DNA from: Arachidicoccus ginsenosidivorans
GTDB lineage: Bacteria; Bacteroidota; Bacteroidia; Chitinophagales; Chitinophagaceae
Reading direction: 5' to 3'
Assembly: GCF_007971385.1 (NCBI RefSeq)
Contig: NZ_CP042434.1
Span: 2,108,001 to 2,172,000 of the forward strand
Length of the DNA stretch: 64,000 nt
Numbering within the stretch: position 1 is the stretch's first letter; each line of letters starts with the position of its first letter. The notes beneath the pieces were generated by a model. It did no database searches, was not told where the DNA came from, and worked only from the letters and a program-made list of their open reading frames with translations. Below, piece after piece: positions 16,875-25,975 of the stretch. Made by a program: the position numbers and the translations under genes.

Positions 16875-19457
16875 ATGAAAAAGTTCTATCTATGTGCGTT
16901 ATCCTTACTATTAATGCAAGGGCTCTTTGCCCAGAAAGCAGACAGTAAGTATAATCAACATGAAGCATTTGCCCCAGACTTTTACACGCAGTCAGGCAAT
17001 ATGTACCGCAGTGCAGACGGCACACCTGGCCCCGCCTACTGGCAAAACCGGGCAGATTACAACATTCAGGTAAAATTGGATACCACCGCTAAAACCCTTA
17101 AAGGTTCCGTTGAGATCAATTACACCAATAATAGTCCGGATCAACTCCCTTATCTCTGGCTTTATGTTGATCAAAATATCTATAGGGAGGATTCCAGAGC
17201 CACCGCGACAACAGATATCACTGGTGGTCGCTGGGCAACGCCGGTTTATACAAAGGGCGATGAGATCACGAGTATCACCCTAAAAATGGACGGAAAATCT
17301 TATCAGCCCAAATATAGGGTCAGTGATACCAGGTTACAGATACTACTTCCAAAAGAACTGTCTGCTAAAGGGGGTAAAGCGACCATTCAGATTGATTATG
17401 GCTTTTCCATCCCAGAAAGAGGGACAGACAGAATGGGACGCATGCATACCAAAAACGGCTGGATTTATGAAATCGCACAGTGGTATCCCAGGATGTGTGT
17501 CTATGATGATGTAGAAGGCTGGAATACTTTACCTTATTTAGGAGCCGGAGAATTTTATTTAGAATACGGAGACATTCATTATAGCATTACAGCGCCCTCA
17601 AATATGGTCATTGTTGGTTCTGGCACTCTGGACAACCCTAAGGACGTTCTTACTAAAAAGCAGATCACTCAGTTGGATAAAGCACAAAACAGTGATGCCA
17701 CTGTGATGATTCACTCCCTGGAAGACGTAAAATCCGGCAAAGATCATCTGAATAAAAAAGAGCTAACCTGGAAGTTTAGTTGCCTGAATACCAGGGACGT
17801 AGCCTGGGCGGCCTCCAAAGCCTTTATATGGGATGCAGCCCGCATCAAAATGCAGAGTGGCAATCAGATCCTTGCACAATCCGTTTATCCGGAAGAATCT
17901 GCTACCACCAATGGCTGGGACAGCTCCACTTATTATACCAAAAGAGCTATTGAGCTCAACTCTTATTGGCACGATTTTCCATATCCTGTAGCCACCAACG
18001 TTGCAGGCACCGTAGGCGGAATGGAATATCCAGGAATTGTGTTTTGTAGCGCCCGCTCTACCGGCCCTGGTCTTTGGTTTGTAACCTTGCATGAATTTGG
18101 CCACAACTGGTTCCCCATGCTGGTAGGTTCCAATGAACGCAAATACGCCTGGATGGATGAAGGCATCAATACCTTTACTAATTTTTATTGCTCCCGTATT
18201 TTCAATAATGGAGCCTATAATAATGAACCAGACAAATACAGAATCGCCAGAAGTTTCTTTAAACAAGGCGCTGAAGTTCCAATGACCTTGCCTGATGTAC
18301 TTCAGCCAGCCAATCTGGGTAATGAAGGGTATTATAAACCTGCCGTCGGTCTGCTGATTTTAAGAGATGTAATATTAGGACCAGAACGTTTTGACGTAGC
18401 CTTCAAACAATACATTAAAGATTGGGCCTATAAACATCCAACTCCTGCTGATTTTTTCCATAGCATGGAAAACACCGCCGGTGAAGACCTGGGCTGGTTC
18501 TGGAAAGGATGGTTCTATAACAACTGGGCCATTGATCAGGCCGTCAAATCCGTAAACTATACGGATGATGACCCGACCAAAGGCGCACTAATTACCTTAG
18601 AGAATGTCGGACAAATGCCACTGCCTGTGCAGCTGGACATCCAACAGGAAAATGGCCAGCCCATTCAAATGAAACTTCCTGTTGAAATTTGGCAGCGTGG
18701 TGGTCAGTGGACCTTCCATGCCAAAACAACCTCTAAAATTAAAAAGGTAACACTCGATCCCAATAGACAATACCCAGATGTAGATACGACCAATAATGTA
18801 TGGCCCAATGCAGCCAGCACCGCAGAGGCAATACCTTCCGGTGTTACTGCACAAAGTATTATCAATAATTACATAAATGCCGTCGGCGGTAAATCAAAAA
18901 TGGCATCGGTCAAATCCTATCACAAAACGCTGGAAGGATTAACCAATGGCACCAAACTTAAGGTGGACATTTATTACAAAGCGCCTGATAAACTTTCTGA
19001 AGTTGTCAACCTCCCGGATATGAATATGGAGGTGATGAAAATCGTACTGAATGGTGATAAAGGTACCATGACACAACAAGGCAAAACACAACCATTGGAA
19101 GGAAAAATGCTGGAAAATATTAAAAATTCAATGGGCATGTTCCCAGAGCTTAAATATAGCGATGCCGGCTATGAAGTGCAGGCTAAGGACATCAGGGACA
19201 TCAATGGCAAAAAAGCCTATCGCGTCGTTGTTTCGGATCCAGATGGACAGGTAACGACCAATTACTATGACATAGAAAGTCACTTAAAAATAAAATCAGA
19301 GTCACCGCAAAACAGCGCACAGTTTAGTGACTATAGAGCGGTCCAGGGTTTAAAAATCCCATATGATTATATCACGGAAAATATGGGTCATGAATCCAAA
19401 TTGACCATCACAAAATTGGAGATCAATTCAGCGATTGAAGACAGTGTTTTTCAGTAA
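16875..19457 (+). CDS. M1-family zinc metallopeptidase with extra C-terminal domain
   Basis: A secreted protein of 860 residues. It has a signal peptide (FYLCALSLLLMQGLFAQ), an N-terminal beta saddle domain and a thermolysin-like gluzincin domain. The zinc site is LHEFGHNWFP (His-Glu-x2-His near 406-410), with the third ligand in YAWMDEGINTF about 20 residues later. After the peptidase part (about residue 655) a roughly 200-residue domain follows (LNGDKGTMTQQGK, YYDIESHLKIKSE, GLKIPYDYI). It resembles LolA/LppX-like lipoprotein-carrier folds and is absent from the paralogue at 40918-42888. It probably cleaves peptides in the periplasm. ATG at 16875 is preferred to the TTG just before it. Confidence 0.9.
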   Translation: MKKFYLCALSLLLMQGLFAQKADSKYNQHEAFAPDFYTQSGNMYRSADGTPGPAYWQNRADYNIQVKLDTTAKTLKGSVEINYTNNSPDQLPYLWLYVDQNIYREDSRATATTDITGGRWATPVYTKGDEITSITLKMDGKSYQPKYRVSDTRLQILLPKELSAKGGKATIQIDYGFSIPERGTDRMGRMHTKNGWIYEIAQWYPRMCVYDDVEGWNTLPYLGAGEFYLEYGDIHYSITAPSNMVIVGSGTLDNPKDVLTKKQITQLDKAQNSDATVMIHSLEDVKSGKDHLNKKELTWKFSCLNTRDVAWAASKAFIWDAARIKMQSGNQILAQSVYPEESATTNGWDSSTYYTKRAIELNSYWHDFPYPVATNVAGTVGGMEYPGIVFCSARSTGPGLWFVTLHEFGHNWFPMLVGSNERKYAWMDEGINTFTNFYCSRIFNNGAYNNEPDKYRIARSFFKQGAEVPMTLPDVLQPANLGNEGYYKPAVGLLILRDVILGPERFDVAFKQYIKDWAYKHPTPADFFHSMENTAGEDLGWFWKGWFYNNWAIDQAVKSVNYTDDDPTKGALITLENVGQMPLPVQLDIQQENGQPIQMKLPVEIWQRGGQWTFHAKTTSKIKKVTLDPNRQYPDVDTTNNVWPNAASTAEAIPSGVTAQSIINNYINAVGGKSKMASVKSYHKTLEGLTNGTKLKVDIYYKAPDKLSEVVNLPDMNMEVMKIVLNGDKGTMTQQGKTQPLEGKMLENIKNSMGMFPELKYSDAGYEVQAKDIRDINGKKAYRVVVSDPDGQVTTNYYDIESHLKIKSESPQNSAQFSDYRAVQGLKIPYDYITENMGHESKLTITKLEINSAIEDSVFQ

Positions 19458-19498
19458 AAAACAATAGTGTTCATTGGTTTAGAACCGCTAAATTTATA

Positions 19499-19533
19499 GC
19501 CTCACGATACATTTTGCATCGTGGGGCTTTTTT
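19499..19533 (+). terminator. Rho-independent terminator after the M1 peptidase
   Basis: The arms AGCCTCACGAT and ATCGTGGGGCT flank a short loop and are followed by TTTTTT, about 40 bp after the stop codon. Confidence 0.85.
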
Positions 19534-19700
19534 ATGCTTCGCTTGTTTGCCGCCTTAACGACTAACCCGTTAGGGAGAAGTACCCCATTACGCAGGCTTT
19601 CATATATTTCCGAATCTAAAAAAACGCTGGATGTCAAGTTTTTTCTTTTATAAGTCCATAATTTGCCAAAACATTATTCATCCTTAATTTTTAAAAGCAA

Positions 19701-20446
19701 ATGGCAGATCCACAAAAGGAAAAAGAACTGAAAAAAGAGAACAGGTTAAAACCTGACTCCACCCCCACATGAGATTCAGATATCCCACAGGAATTTACCC
19801 AAAAGCTATACGATGACTTTATAAAAAAGAGAAGGTTTATCAATCCCAGAACGGATACAGGAATAAAGTCAGTAATTTTTGGTAAAGGAAAAGAACATAT
19901 TGTAGCCAGATTTTTAAAAGATATAATGGATGAATACCCGATTGGAAGCGTAAAGCTTTTGGACAAAGAATACCAGGGAGCCACCAAGTATAACAGAAAT
20001 GCAATATTTGACAACATCTACGAAGATGTAGAAAATTTGTTAAGGAAGCGGATGTAAAAACGCCCCTAGACAAATGGTTGTATGTCGTCCGTAATTTAGA
20101 AAATTTACAGGAAATCCCTGATTTTTTAAAAGACGATGAAATTTTTCAACTTGCTGAAATAACAAATATGACACCCACAATAAGAGATAGTTATAGCCAG
20201 GAATTGATTCAACTCTGGAACGAAAATGCTATTCGCAATGGATCAGTAGAATATGGCATTAAAAAAGGACGTGAGGAAGAACGAGCAAAACAAAAAGCAA
20301 TCGCTCTTAAAGAGAAAATTGAAGGCATTAAAAGCTTACTCAGTCTCGGCTCTATAACTGTAGCTGATATTGCCAGATCGCTTTATGTTTCAGAAGCATT
20401 TGTTGAGAAAATCAAAGCAGAGATGGATACTAAAACTTCCCAATAA
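19701..20446 (+). pseudogene. Decayed Rpn/PD-(D/E)XK nuclease-family transposase
   Basis: Two pieces match this family. From ATG 19701 the frame reads MADPQKEKEL, meets an in-frame TGA at 19770-19772, then continues with FINPRTDTGIKSVIFGKGKE and NAIFDNIYEDVENLLR to a TAA at 20055. This resembles the family N-terminus. The second piece, in another frame, covers TPLDKWLYVVRNLENL to the stop at 20446. It has the Lys/Glu-rich tail (KKGREEERAKQKA) and a small HTH-like end typical of the family C-terminus. The catalytic core between them is missing. Rpn proteins are RecA-independent recombination-promoting nucleases. With a nonsense codon, a frame change and a core deletion this is a genuine relic. 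Confidence 0.8.
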
Positions 20447-20533
20447 TCCGCTTTAATTAGTAAAATTCCTACTTACTTGTTCTGCATTATACAAAACAAT
20501 TAGGTCGTATTCTCCTCATTCCCTCAAACAGCA

Positions 20534-20567
20534 AAATCCCCGCTCCGGTTAACCGGAGCGGGGATTT
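20534..20567. terminator. Bidirectional terminator, perfect 17-bp palindrome
   Basis: AAATCCCCGCTCCGGTT (20534-20550) is followed directly by its exact reverse complement (20551-20567). It separates the plus-strand transposase relic from the convergent rho gene. Confidence 0.85.
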
Positions 20568-20596
20568 CTATTGTCAATAATTAATTGATGTCGCTT

Positions 20597-22414
20597 TTAG
20601 CCATTCATTGAAGCCAGGAATTCTTCATTGCTTTTTGTACCACGCATCTGTTTTAACAGATCATTCATGGCTTCTTCTGTCTTCATGTCACTCAGGTAAA
20701 CACGCAGCACATTTATACGAGTCAGCGCTTCCTTGCTGATCAGCAGGTCATCTCTTCTGGTTGAAGAGGCAACAATATCAATAGCAGGGAAGATACGGCG
20801 ATTCGCCAGTCTTCTGTCAAGTAATAATTCCATATTACCAGTTCCCTTAAATTCTTCAAAGATGACTTCATCCATTTTGCTACCGGTATCTACCAGGGCT
20901 GTTGCCAGGATCGTCAGGGAACCACCGTGTTCAATTTTACGCGCTGCGCCAAAAAACTGTTTGGGCTTTTGCATCGCGTTGCTTTCCACACCACCGGAAA
21001 GAACTTTGCCGGAGGCAGGCGCCACCGTATTATGGGCTCTGGCCAGACGCGTAATACTATCCAGCAATATGACCACATCATGACCGCATTCAACTAGTCT
21101 TTTGGCTTTCTGTAGTGCCATGGCAGAAACCTTCACGTGCTTTTCTGCTGGTTCGTCAAAAGTAGAAGCGATTACCTCAGCTTTTACACTACGTTCCATA
21201 TCAGTTACCTCTTCCGGACGCTCATCGATAAGTACAACCATCAGGTAGCACTCAGGATGATTGGCTGCAATGGCATTGGCCACTTCTTTCAACAGTACGG
21301 TTTTACCAACTTTTGGTGGCGACACAATCAGTCCACGCTGACCTTTACCGATTGGGGTAAACAAGTCCATAATGCGCGTGCTATAATTCATTGAGTTCTG
21401 GTACAGATTCAGCTTTTCAAAAGGGAAAAGCGGTGTCAGATAGTCAAAAGGAACTCTGTCACGCACCTCATCGGGGCTCTTGCCATTAATTGTCTCAACT
21501 TTTAAGAGGGCAAAATATTTTTCGCCTTCTTTTGGAGGCCGAACGGAACCGTACACCGTATCTCCTGTTTTTAGCCCAAATAACTTAATCTGGGAAGGAG
21601 ATACATACACATCATCTGGTGAAGATAAATAGTTATAATCAGAAGAACGCAAAAAGCCGTAGCCATCAGGCATCATTTCCAGGACACCTTCACTTAATAT
21701 AATACCGTCAAATTCGATATTAAAAACGGGCTCTTTTTTCTGAAATTTAGGACGACGGTCGTTTATGGCAGGAGGTATCAAATCAGATTCATCGAGTTTT
21801 TCAAGCTCTTCTACAGAGATATCGCCTTCGTCATTGGATAATAAGGCCAGAAATGCATCTGAGATTTTGGGGATTTCCGCATCACTTAACAGATCACTGT
21901 CAGGTGTTGCTGTCTTTTTTTCTTTAGTTTGTGTGGCTGCTGTGATTGTTTTAGGCTTTGAAGCGGGTGTTACAGGTGCAGGCTCTTCGGTCTTTTTGGT
22001 GGCCGGAGGTCTGCCTACAGGATTTTTGGCTTCTTTCTTAGCTTCTAACTTAACGCCAACCTTTTCCTGACTATCGCCATCTTCTCTTTTTTCAGCTTTC
22101 GCAACCGGCGCTTTTTTGATGGTTTTGCGGGCTCTTTTACGTGGCGTAGTTTCCTGTTCGGGTTCATCACTCATCACTTCCGCATCTTCGGTCGTGTTAC
22201 CGGTGGTCGCCTTAATCGTTCTTTTTCTGCCGGGTTTTTTCTTTTCCCCTGTTTTTTTGTCTTCGCTCTCATCTACTGCCTGTTTGTCCAGTATTTTGTA
22301 AATGAGATCTTGTTTGTCATTCTTTTTCGAGGCAGGTACTTTTACTTTAAGTTGTTCCGCTATTTTGAGTAATTGCGGAACCAACATATCATTTAATTGC
22401 AAAATGTCGTACAT
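20597..22414 (-). CDS. rho: Transcription termination factor Rho, long Bacteroidota form
   Basis: A 605-residue hexameric RNA-dependent ATPase that terminates transcription. The N-terminal Rho_N helix bundle ([16 protein letters not shown]) is split from the rest by a charged low-complexity insertion of about 150-170 residues rich in Lys, Glu, Pro and Ala. The RNA-binding cold-shock-like domain ([20 protein letters not shown]) and the ATPase core follow: P-loop PPKVGKT, Walker [15 protein letters not shown] and the ending [14 protein letters not shown]. The insertion makes it far longer than the 419 residues of the E. coli protein; such insertions are common in Bacteroidota Rho. The 249-bp upstream leader is AT-rich. 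Confidence 0.97.
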   Translation of the reverse strand: MYDILQLNDMLVPQLLKIAEQLKVKVPASKKNDKQDLIYKILDKQAVDESEDKKTGEKKKPGRKRTIKATTGNTTEDAEVMSDEPEQETTPRKRARKTIKKAPVAKAEKREDGDSQEKVGVKLEAKKEAKNPVGRPPATKKTEEPAPVTPASKPKTITAATQTKEKKTATPDSDLLSDAEIPKISDAFLALLSNDEGDISVEELEKLDESDLIPPAINDRRPKFQKKEPVFNIEFDGIILSEGVLEMMPDGYGFLRSSDYNYLSSPDDVYVSPSQIKLFGLKTGDTVYGSVRPPKEGEKYFALLKVETINGKSPDEVRDRVPFDYLTPLFPFEKLNLYQNSMNYSTRIMDLFTPIGKGQRGLIVSPPKVGKTVLLKEVANAIAANHPECYLMVVLIDERPEEVTDMERSVKAEVIASTFDEPAEKHVKVSAMALQKAKRLVECGHDVVILLDSITRLARAHNTVAPASGKVLSGGVESNAMQKPKQFFGAARKIEHGGSLTILATALVDTGSKMDEVIFEEFKGTGNMELLLDRRLANRRIFPAIDIVASSTRRDDLLISKEALTRINVLRVYLSDMKTEEAMNDLLKQMRGTKSNEEFLASMNG

Positions 22415-22663
22415 AAAATATGTATAAATTGAAATGTGAGGTTCACTTGAGCGCGCATAAAAATAGTGGCGCTGTCGTACTATGTATTAAATAAATAAGG
22501 ATAAGTTTGTGATCTTTTTTGAAAAAAACAAGCAAAGAAATGAACTGGTTGTTTTAACTTAAAGCCTGTTTCCGGTGCAATATTACAACAAATATTTAAT
22601 TGACAAATTTTTTTTCACGTTAAATTTTTAGTGAAAATCAGGTATTTTTGAACAAAAGTACGC

Positions 22664-23005
22664 ATGTATTTAGATGATGTCCGCGATTTTGCACTATCCC
22701 TTGATCCTGAAATAGATGAATGTTTCCCTTTTGGACCGGAAACCTTTGTTTATAAAACTTCAGGCAAAATATTTTTGCTAATGGCATTTGATGATGTAGA
22801 TTTAAGATTGAATCTAAAATGTAACCCAGATAGGGCAGAAGAGCTAAGAGAAAGGTATCCGGCCATTATTCCTGGTTACCACATGAACAAAAAACACTGG
22901 AATACGGTGATTATGGACGGTAGTCTGGGACCAGATCTGATTCGGGAACTCATCCACCACTCCTTTGAGCTAGTCCACAAAAAGCCTTCAAAACGCAAAA
23001 TCTAA
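22664..23005 (+). CDS. MmcQ/YjbR family protein
   Basis: A 113-residue protein with the compact CyaY-like fold of the YjbR family, visible in CFPFGPETFVYKTSGKIF, LNLKCNPDRAEELRERYP and the family hallmark GYHMNKKHWNTV. Members are proposed to bind DNA, but their function is largely unproven. A TATTTTTG box ends 13 bases upstream of the ATG. The AIM24-family gene follows 65 bp downstream. Confidence 0.9.
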   Translation: MYLDDVRDFALSLDPEIDECFPFGPETFVYKTSGKIFLLMAFDDVDLRLNLKCNPDRAEELRERYPAIIPGYHMNKKHWNTVIMDGSLGPDLIRELIHHSFELVHKKPSKRKI

Positions 23006-23070
23006 AGCAAATAGGTTCAAAAACTAGTATTCACTATTCATATTCAAACATACAAAACCTGACATTTTAA

Positions 23071-23868
23071 ATGCAAAACCATGTAATAGACTACAAAATC
23101 ATCGGCGAGGAGATGCAATATGTAGAAATAGAATTGGATCCTGGCGAATCTGCCATTGCAGAACCCGGCAGTTTTATGATGATGGAAGATGGCATTCAAA
23201 TGCAAACCATCTTCAGTGATGGCAGCGCACAGAATGCCGGTATTCTTAATAAGTTATTCTCCGCTGGCAAACGACTGCTGGCAGGGGAAAACCTCTTTAT
23301 GACTGCTTATACAAATATCACAGGAGGCTCCTTAAAAAAACATGTTAGCTTCGCTGCCCCTTATCCCGGTAAGATTATCCCTTTAGATCTTTATGCGTTA
23401 GGCGGCAGGATCATCTGTCAAAAAGATGCCTTCCTCTGCGCAGCCAAAGGCGTTTCGGTCAGTATAGAGTTTCAGCGAAAACTAGGCTCGGGACTATTTG
23501 GTGGAGAAGGGTTTATTATGGAGAAACTGGAAGGTGATGGCATGGCATTTATGCATGCTGGTGGTCATATCGTTCAAAAAGACCTGGCAGCGGGTGAGAT
23601 TCTAAAAGTTGACACCGGTTGTATTGTTGGCTTTACCGGCCAGGTAAATTATGATATTGAGTTTATCGGCGGCATTAAAAATACCTTATTTGGCGGCGAG
23701 GGCGTATTCTTTGCAACGCTCACCGGGCCGGGCACCGTATGGATTCAATCGCTGCCAGTCAGCAGACTGGCTGGCAGGATTCTTGCCTATGGTACTTATA
23801 AGCAAAAAGACGAAGGCAGCATTCTTGGTGCACTCGGAGGGTGGCTTGATGGAGACAATAGCAGATAA
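23071..23868 (+). CDS. AIM24/TIGR00266 family protein
   Basis: A 265-residue protein with the double-barrel beta fold of the AIM24 family (QYVEIELDPGESAIAEPG, repeated GLFGGEGFIMEKL and TLFGGEGVFFATLTGPG). Homologues are mitochondrial AIM24 and bacterial proteins of unknown function. There is no signal peptide, so a cytosolic location is expected. It follows the YjbR-type gene by 65 bp on the same strand and may share its transcript. A hairpin lies just downstream. Confidence 0.9.
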   Translation: MQNHVIDYKIIGEEMQYVEIELDPGESAIAEPGSFMMMEDGIQMQTIFSDGSAQNAGILNKLFSAGKRLLAGENLFMTAYTNITGGSLKKHVSFAAPYPGKIIPLDLYALGGRIICQKDAFLCAAKGVSVSIEFQRKLGSGLFGGEGFIMEKLEGDGMAFMHAGGHIVQKDLAAGEILKVDTGCIVGFTGQVNYDIEFIGGIKNTLFGGEGVFFATLTGPGTVWIQSLPVSRLAGRILAYGTYKQKDEGSILGALGGWLDGDNSR

Positions 23869-23898
23869 GTCGCCTACGAATAAAACAATTATAGCTAA

Positions 23899-23931
23899 AC
23901 AGGGCCTTGCTTTTGATAGCTAAGGTCCTGT
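23899..23931 (+). terminator. Hairpin between the AIM24-family gene and the sigma gene
   Basis: ACAGGGCCTT (23899-23908) pairs with AAGGTCCTGT (23922-23931). It ends exactly before an ATG at 23932, which makes that ATG a doubtful start for the sigma factor. No T-tract follows, so termination is not certain. Confidence 0.45.
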
Positions 23932-23976
23932 ATGTCAGTTACATCTTTCATTATTTTGAATGCTGGGGAGAATTTC

Positions 23977-24546
23977 GTGGACAAGCAAGCGCAAAGGCAA
24001 TCACCACAACTATTAATAGCTGTTGCCCAAGGCAACCAACAAGCTTTTAAACAACTGGTAGATCAGTACAGTGACCGGTTAGGGCATTTTATTGCCGCAA
24101 TTACCAAAGATCATGCGCTAGCTGAAGAGATCGTGCAGGATATCTTTTTAAAAGTCTGGCAGACAAGAGAATCCCTTATCAGCATTCGTGATTTTCAAAA
24201 GTGGCTCTTTGTCATCTCCAAGCATCAGGCAATCAATTCTTTAAGAAAAGCCGTTACGATTGAATATGGCCTGGAAGAAAAATTACCTATTCAAGTTGAA
24301 TCCCAGGAACAGCTTCTGGAAAAAGAACGTAGGTTTTGTTTGCTGGATGCAGCCATTGCCAGTTTGCCTACTCAGCAGAAAAAGGTTTTTCTGCTAAGCA
24401 GAAGAGCTGGCAGGTCTTATAAACAGATTGCCCAGGAAATGAACCTTTCCACGCATACAGTGAAAAAATACCTGCAACTAGCTACAAATCATATTATTAA
24501 GCATATTGAAACCAGTGCGACCTTAACTTTTTTTATTTTTTTATAA
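23977..24546 (+). CDS. ECF-type RNA polymerase sigma factor
   Basis: A sigma-70 family extracytoplasmic-function factor of 189 residues from a GTG at 23977, preceded by GGGGAG; an ATG at 23932 would add 15 residues but abuts a hairpin. Region 2 is visible as LIAVAQGNQQAFKQLVDQY and AEEIVQDIFLKVWQTRESL, and region 4 as QQKKVFLLSRRAGRSYKQIA and LSTHTVKKYLQLA. It lies directly upstream of a FecR-type anti-sigma gene and a SusC with an STN domain. It should therefore direct transcription of this uptake locus when the receptor senses its substrate. Confidence 0.93.
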   Translation: MDKQAQRQSPQLLIAVAQGNQQAFKQLVDQYSDRLGHFIAAITKDHALAEEIVQDIFLKVWQTRESLISIRDFQKWLFVISKHQAINSLRKAVTIEYGLEEKLPIQVESQEQLLEKERRFCLLDAAIASLPTQQKKVFLLSRRAGRSYKQIAQEMNLSTHTVKKYLQLATNHIIKHIETSATLTFFIFL

Positions 24547-24634
24547 AATAATGTAAAAACTATACCCCTTTTTATCGTTTTCTGTGTCCTTTCTATAGAT
24601 AACCGACATTTTGGTGTTAAAATTAGAAGGATAC

Positions 24635-25843
24635 ATGGAGCCTGATTTAAATGGATTATTAAAAAAATGGCTGGAAGGAACACTTTCGGCAGCCGAAGCA
24701 AAATTTTTCTTAAAGGAATTTCGGGATCCTGATGGTATTCGCCTCATAGAGGCTTGGCTGCAAAAGCAATATGATTTAACCCAAAACAATAATCAAACTT
24801 ATTTTTCTAATAACCAGAAAAATAAAATTTATGAACATGCCACTGGCTTTCCAATTCGGGAAAAGGCCGCCTTGGACGCGCCGCCACAGGGGCTGGCCCA
24901 GATTAAATTACCCTATAAACCAACAGACAGCAGGCGCAACAGAAAAAAAGGGCTTATCAGGCTTTTAACCTCGCTTTCTACCCTGGCCTGCCTGTTTTTC
25001 ATATTTTATAAAATCAATCGGCCACCAACTAGGATAACGGCAAACAATGAACAACCCTCCTCCCTTCATGATAAAGCTGCACCCGCATTGTCCACACCAA
25101 CCATTAGCTGGGGCAATTTAAACAAAGCGGTTGCGGTAGACCAAGCCATTAAAGAACAGTCGGCCAGGCTCCATAAGGCTTCAGATGGATGTCTTGTTTT
25201 TACTGCTGTCAATCCTTCAGCACCACCCAGCATCGTTAGCGTTCCCAGAGGCAGCCGCCCTGTACTAATACAGCTACCCGATGGTTCCAAAGTCTGGATC
25301 AATACGGGATCCACCTTGCAATTCCCCAGTGCATTTGTAGGTGACAAAAGAACCGTTTCATTGAGTGGTGAGGCTTACTTTGAGATTGTTCATAACAATA
25401 AACAACTATTTGAGGTTCAGCAAGCCGGTAATACAATCGCCGTTTTAGGAACACATTTCAATATCAACGGTTATGCAGATAATAGCAAAACAAAGGTCAC
25501 GCTTCTGGAAGGTCTTGTTCAGGTAAATCATAGTGCTTATTTACATCATGGCGAACAAGCAGTTTTAAATGATGGCAATATACATATTCAAAAAGAGGTT
25601 GATTTACAGCAAGTCATGGCATGGAAGAATAACCAGTTTTACTTTAATGGCACTTCCGCACAGGAGATTTTAAAGCAACTGTCCAGATGGTATGCAATTG
25701 ATATTGTTTATAAGGGCAATATCCCGCAGGGCCATTATTCGGGTATTATCAGCAAAAACAATAGTCTTTCCCAGGTATTAACGATTCTGGAAGCAGGTGG
25801 CATGAAGTTCAAATTAAATCAACAATCCTTATGGATTTATTAA
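24635..25843 (+). CDS. FecR-type anti-sigma factor
   Basis: A 402-residue inner-membrane regulator. The N-terminal cytoplasmic part binds the sigma factor, a single transmembrane helix is at about 110-130 (LLTSLSTLACLFFIFY), and the periplasmic FecR domain contains VPRGSRPVLIQLPDGSKVWI, SGEAYFEI and VLGTHFNINGY. The C-terminal STN-like segment (SAQEILKQLSRWYAIDIVY) is typical of Bacteroidota FecR proteins. ATG at 24635 with AGAAGGA seven bases upstream is preferred over the in-frame TTG at 24611. It forms a signalling chain with the sigma gene upstream and the SusC downstream. Confidence 0.95.
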   Translation: MEPDLNGLLKKWLEGTLSAAEAKFFLKEFRDPDGIRLIEAWLQKQYDLTQNNNQTYFSNNQKNKIYEHATGFPIREKAALDAPPQGLAQIKLPYKPTDSRRNRKKGLIRLLTSLSTLACLFFIFYKINRPPTRITANNEQPSSLHDKAAPALSTPTISWGNLNKAVAVDQAIKEQSARLHKASDGCLVFTAVNPSAPPSIVSVPRGSRPVLIQLPDGSKVWINTGSTLQFPSAFVGDKRTVSLSGEAYFEIVHNNKQLFEVQQAGNTIAVLGTHFNINGYADNSKTKVTLLEGLVQVNHSAYLHHGEQAVLNDGNIHIQKEVDLQQVMAWKNNQFYFNGTSAQEILKQLSRWYAIDIVYKGNIPQGHYSGIISKNNSLSQVLTILEAGGMKFKLNQQSLWIY

Positions 25844-25882
25844 AGCAATCTATTTTCTAAACAACATTTCAGCCTAACAAAA

Positions 25883-25908
25883 GGCCGAAACATGGCAGTG
25901 TTTCGGCC
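25883..25908 (+). terminator. Hairpin between fecR and susC
   Basis: GGCCGAAACA (25883-25892) pairs perfectly with TGTTTCGGCC (25899-25908) over a 6-nt loop. It may terminate or attenuate the sigma-fecR message before the highly expressed susC gene. No strong T-tract follows. Confidence 0.6.
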
Positions 25909-25975
25909 GGTAATGGGCTGATCTGATAAACGTTCGCGCATTTATTTTTTTCACCCCCAAAACTTGATCAAAAAT

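Noticed and set aside
25928..25937. AAACGTTCGC before susC as a LacI-type operator
   Set aside because: Only the central six bases are symmetric, and the gene is already explained by sigma/FecR control.
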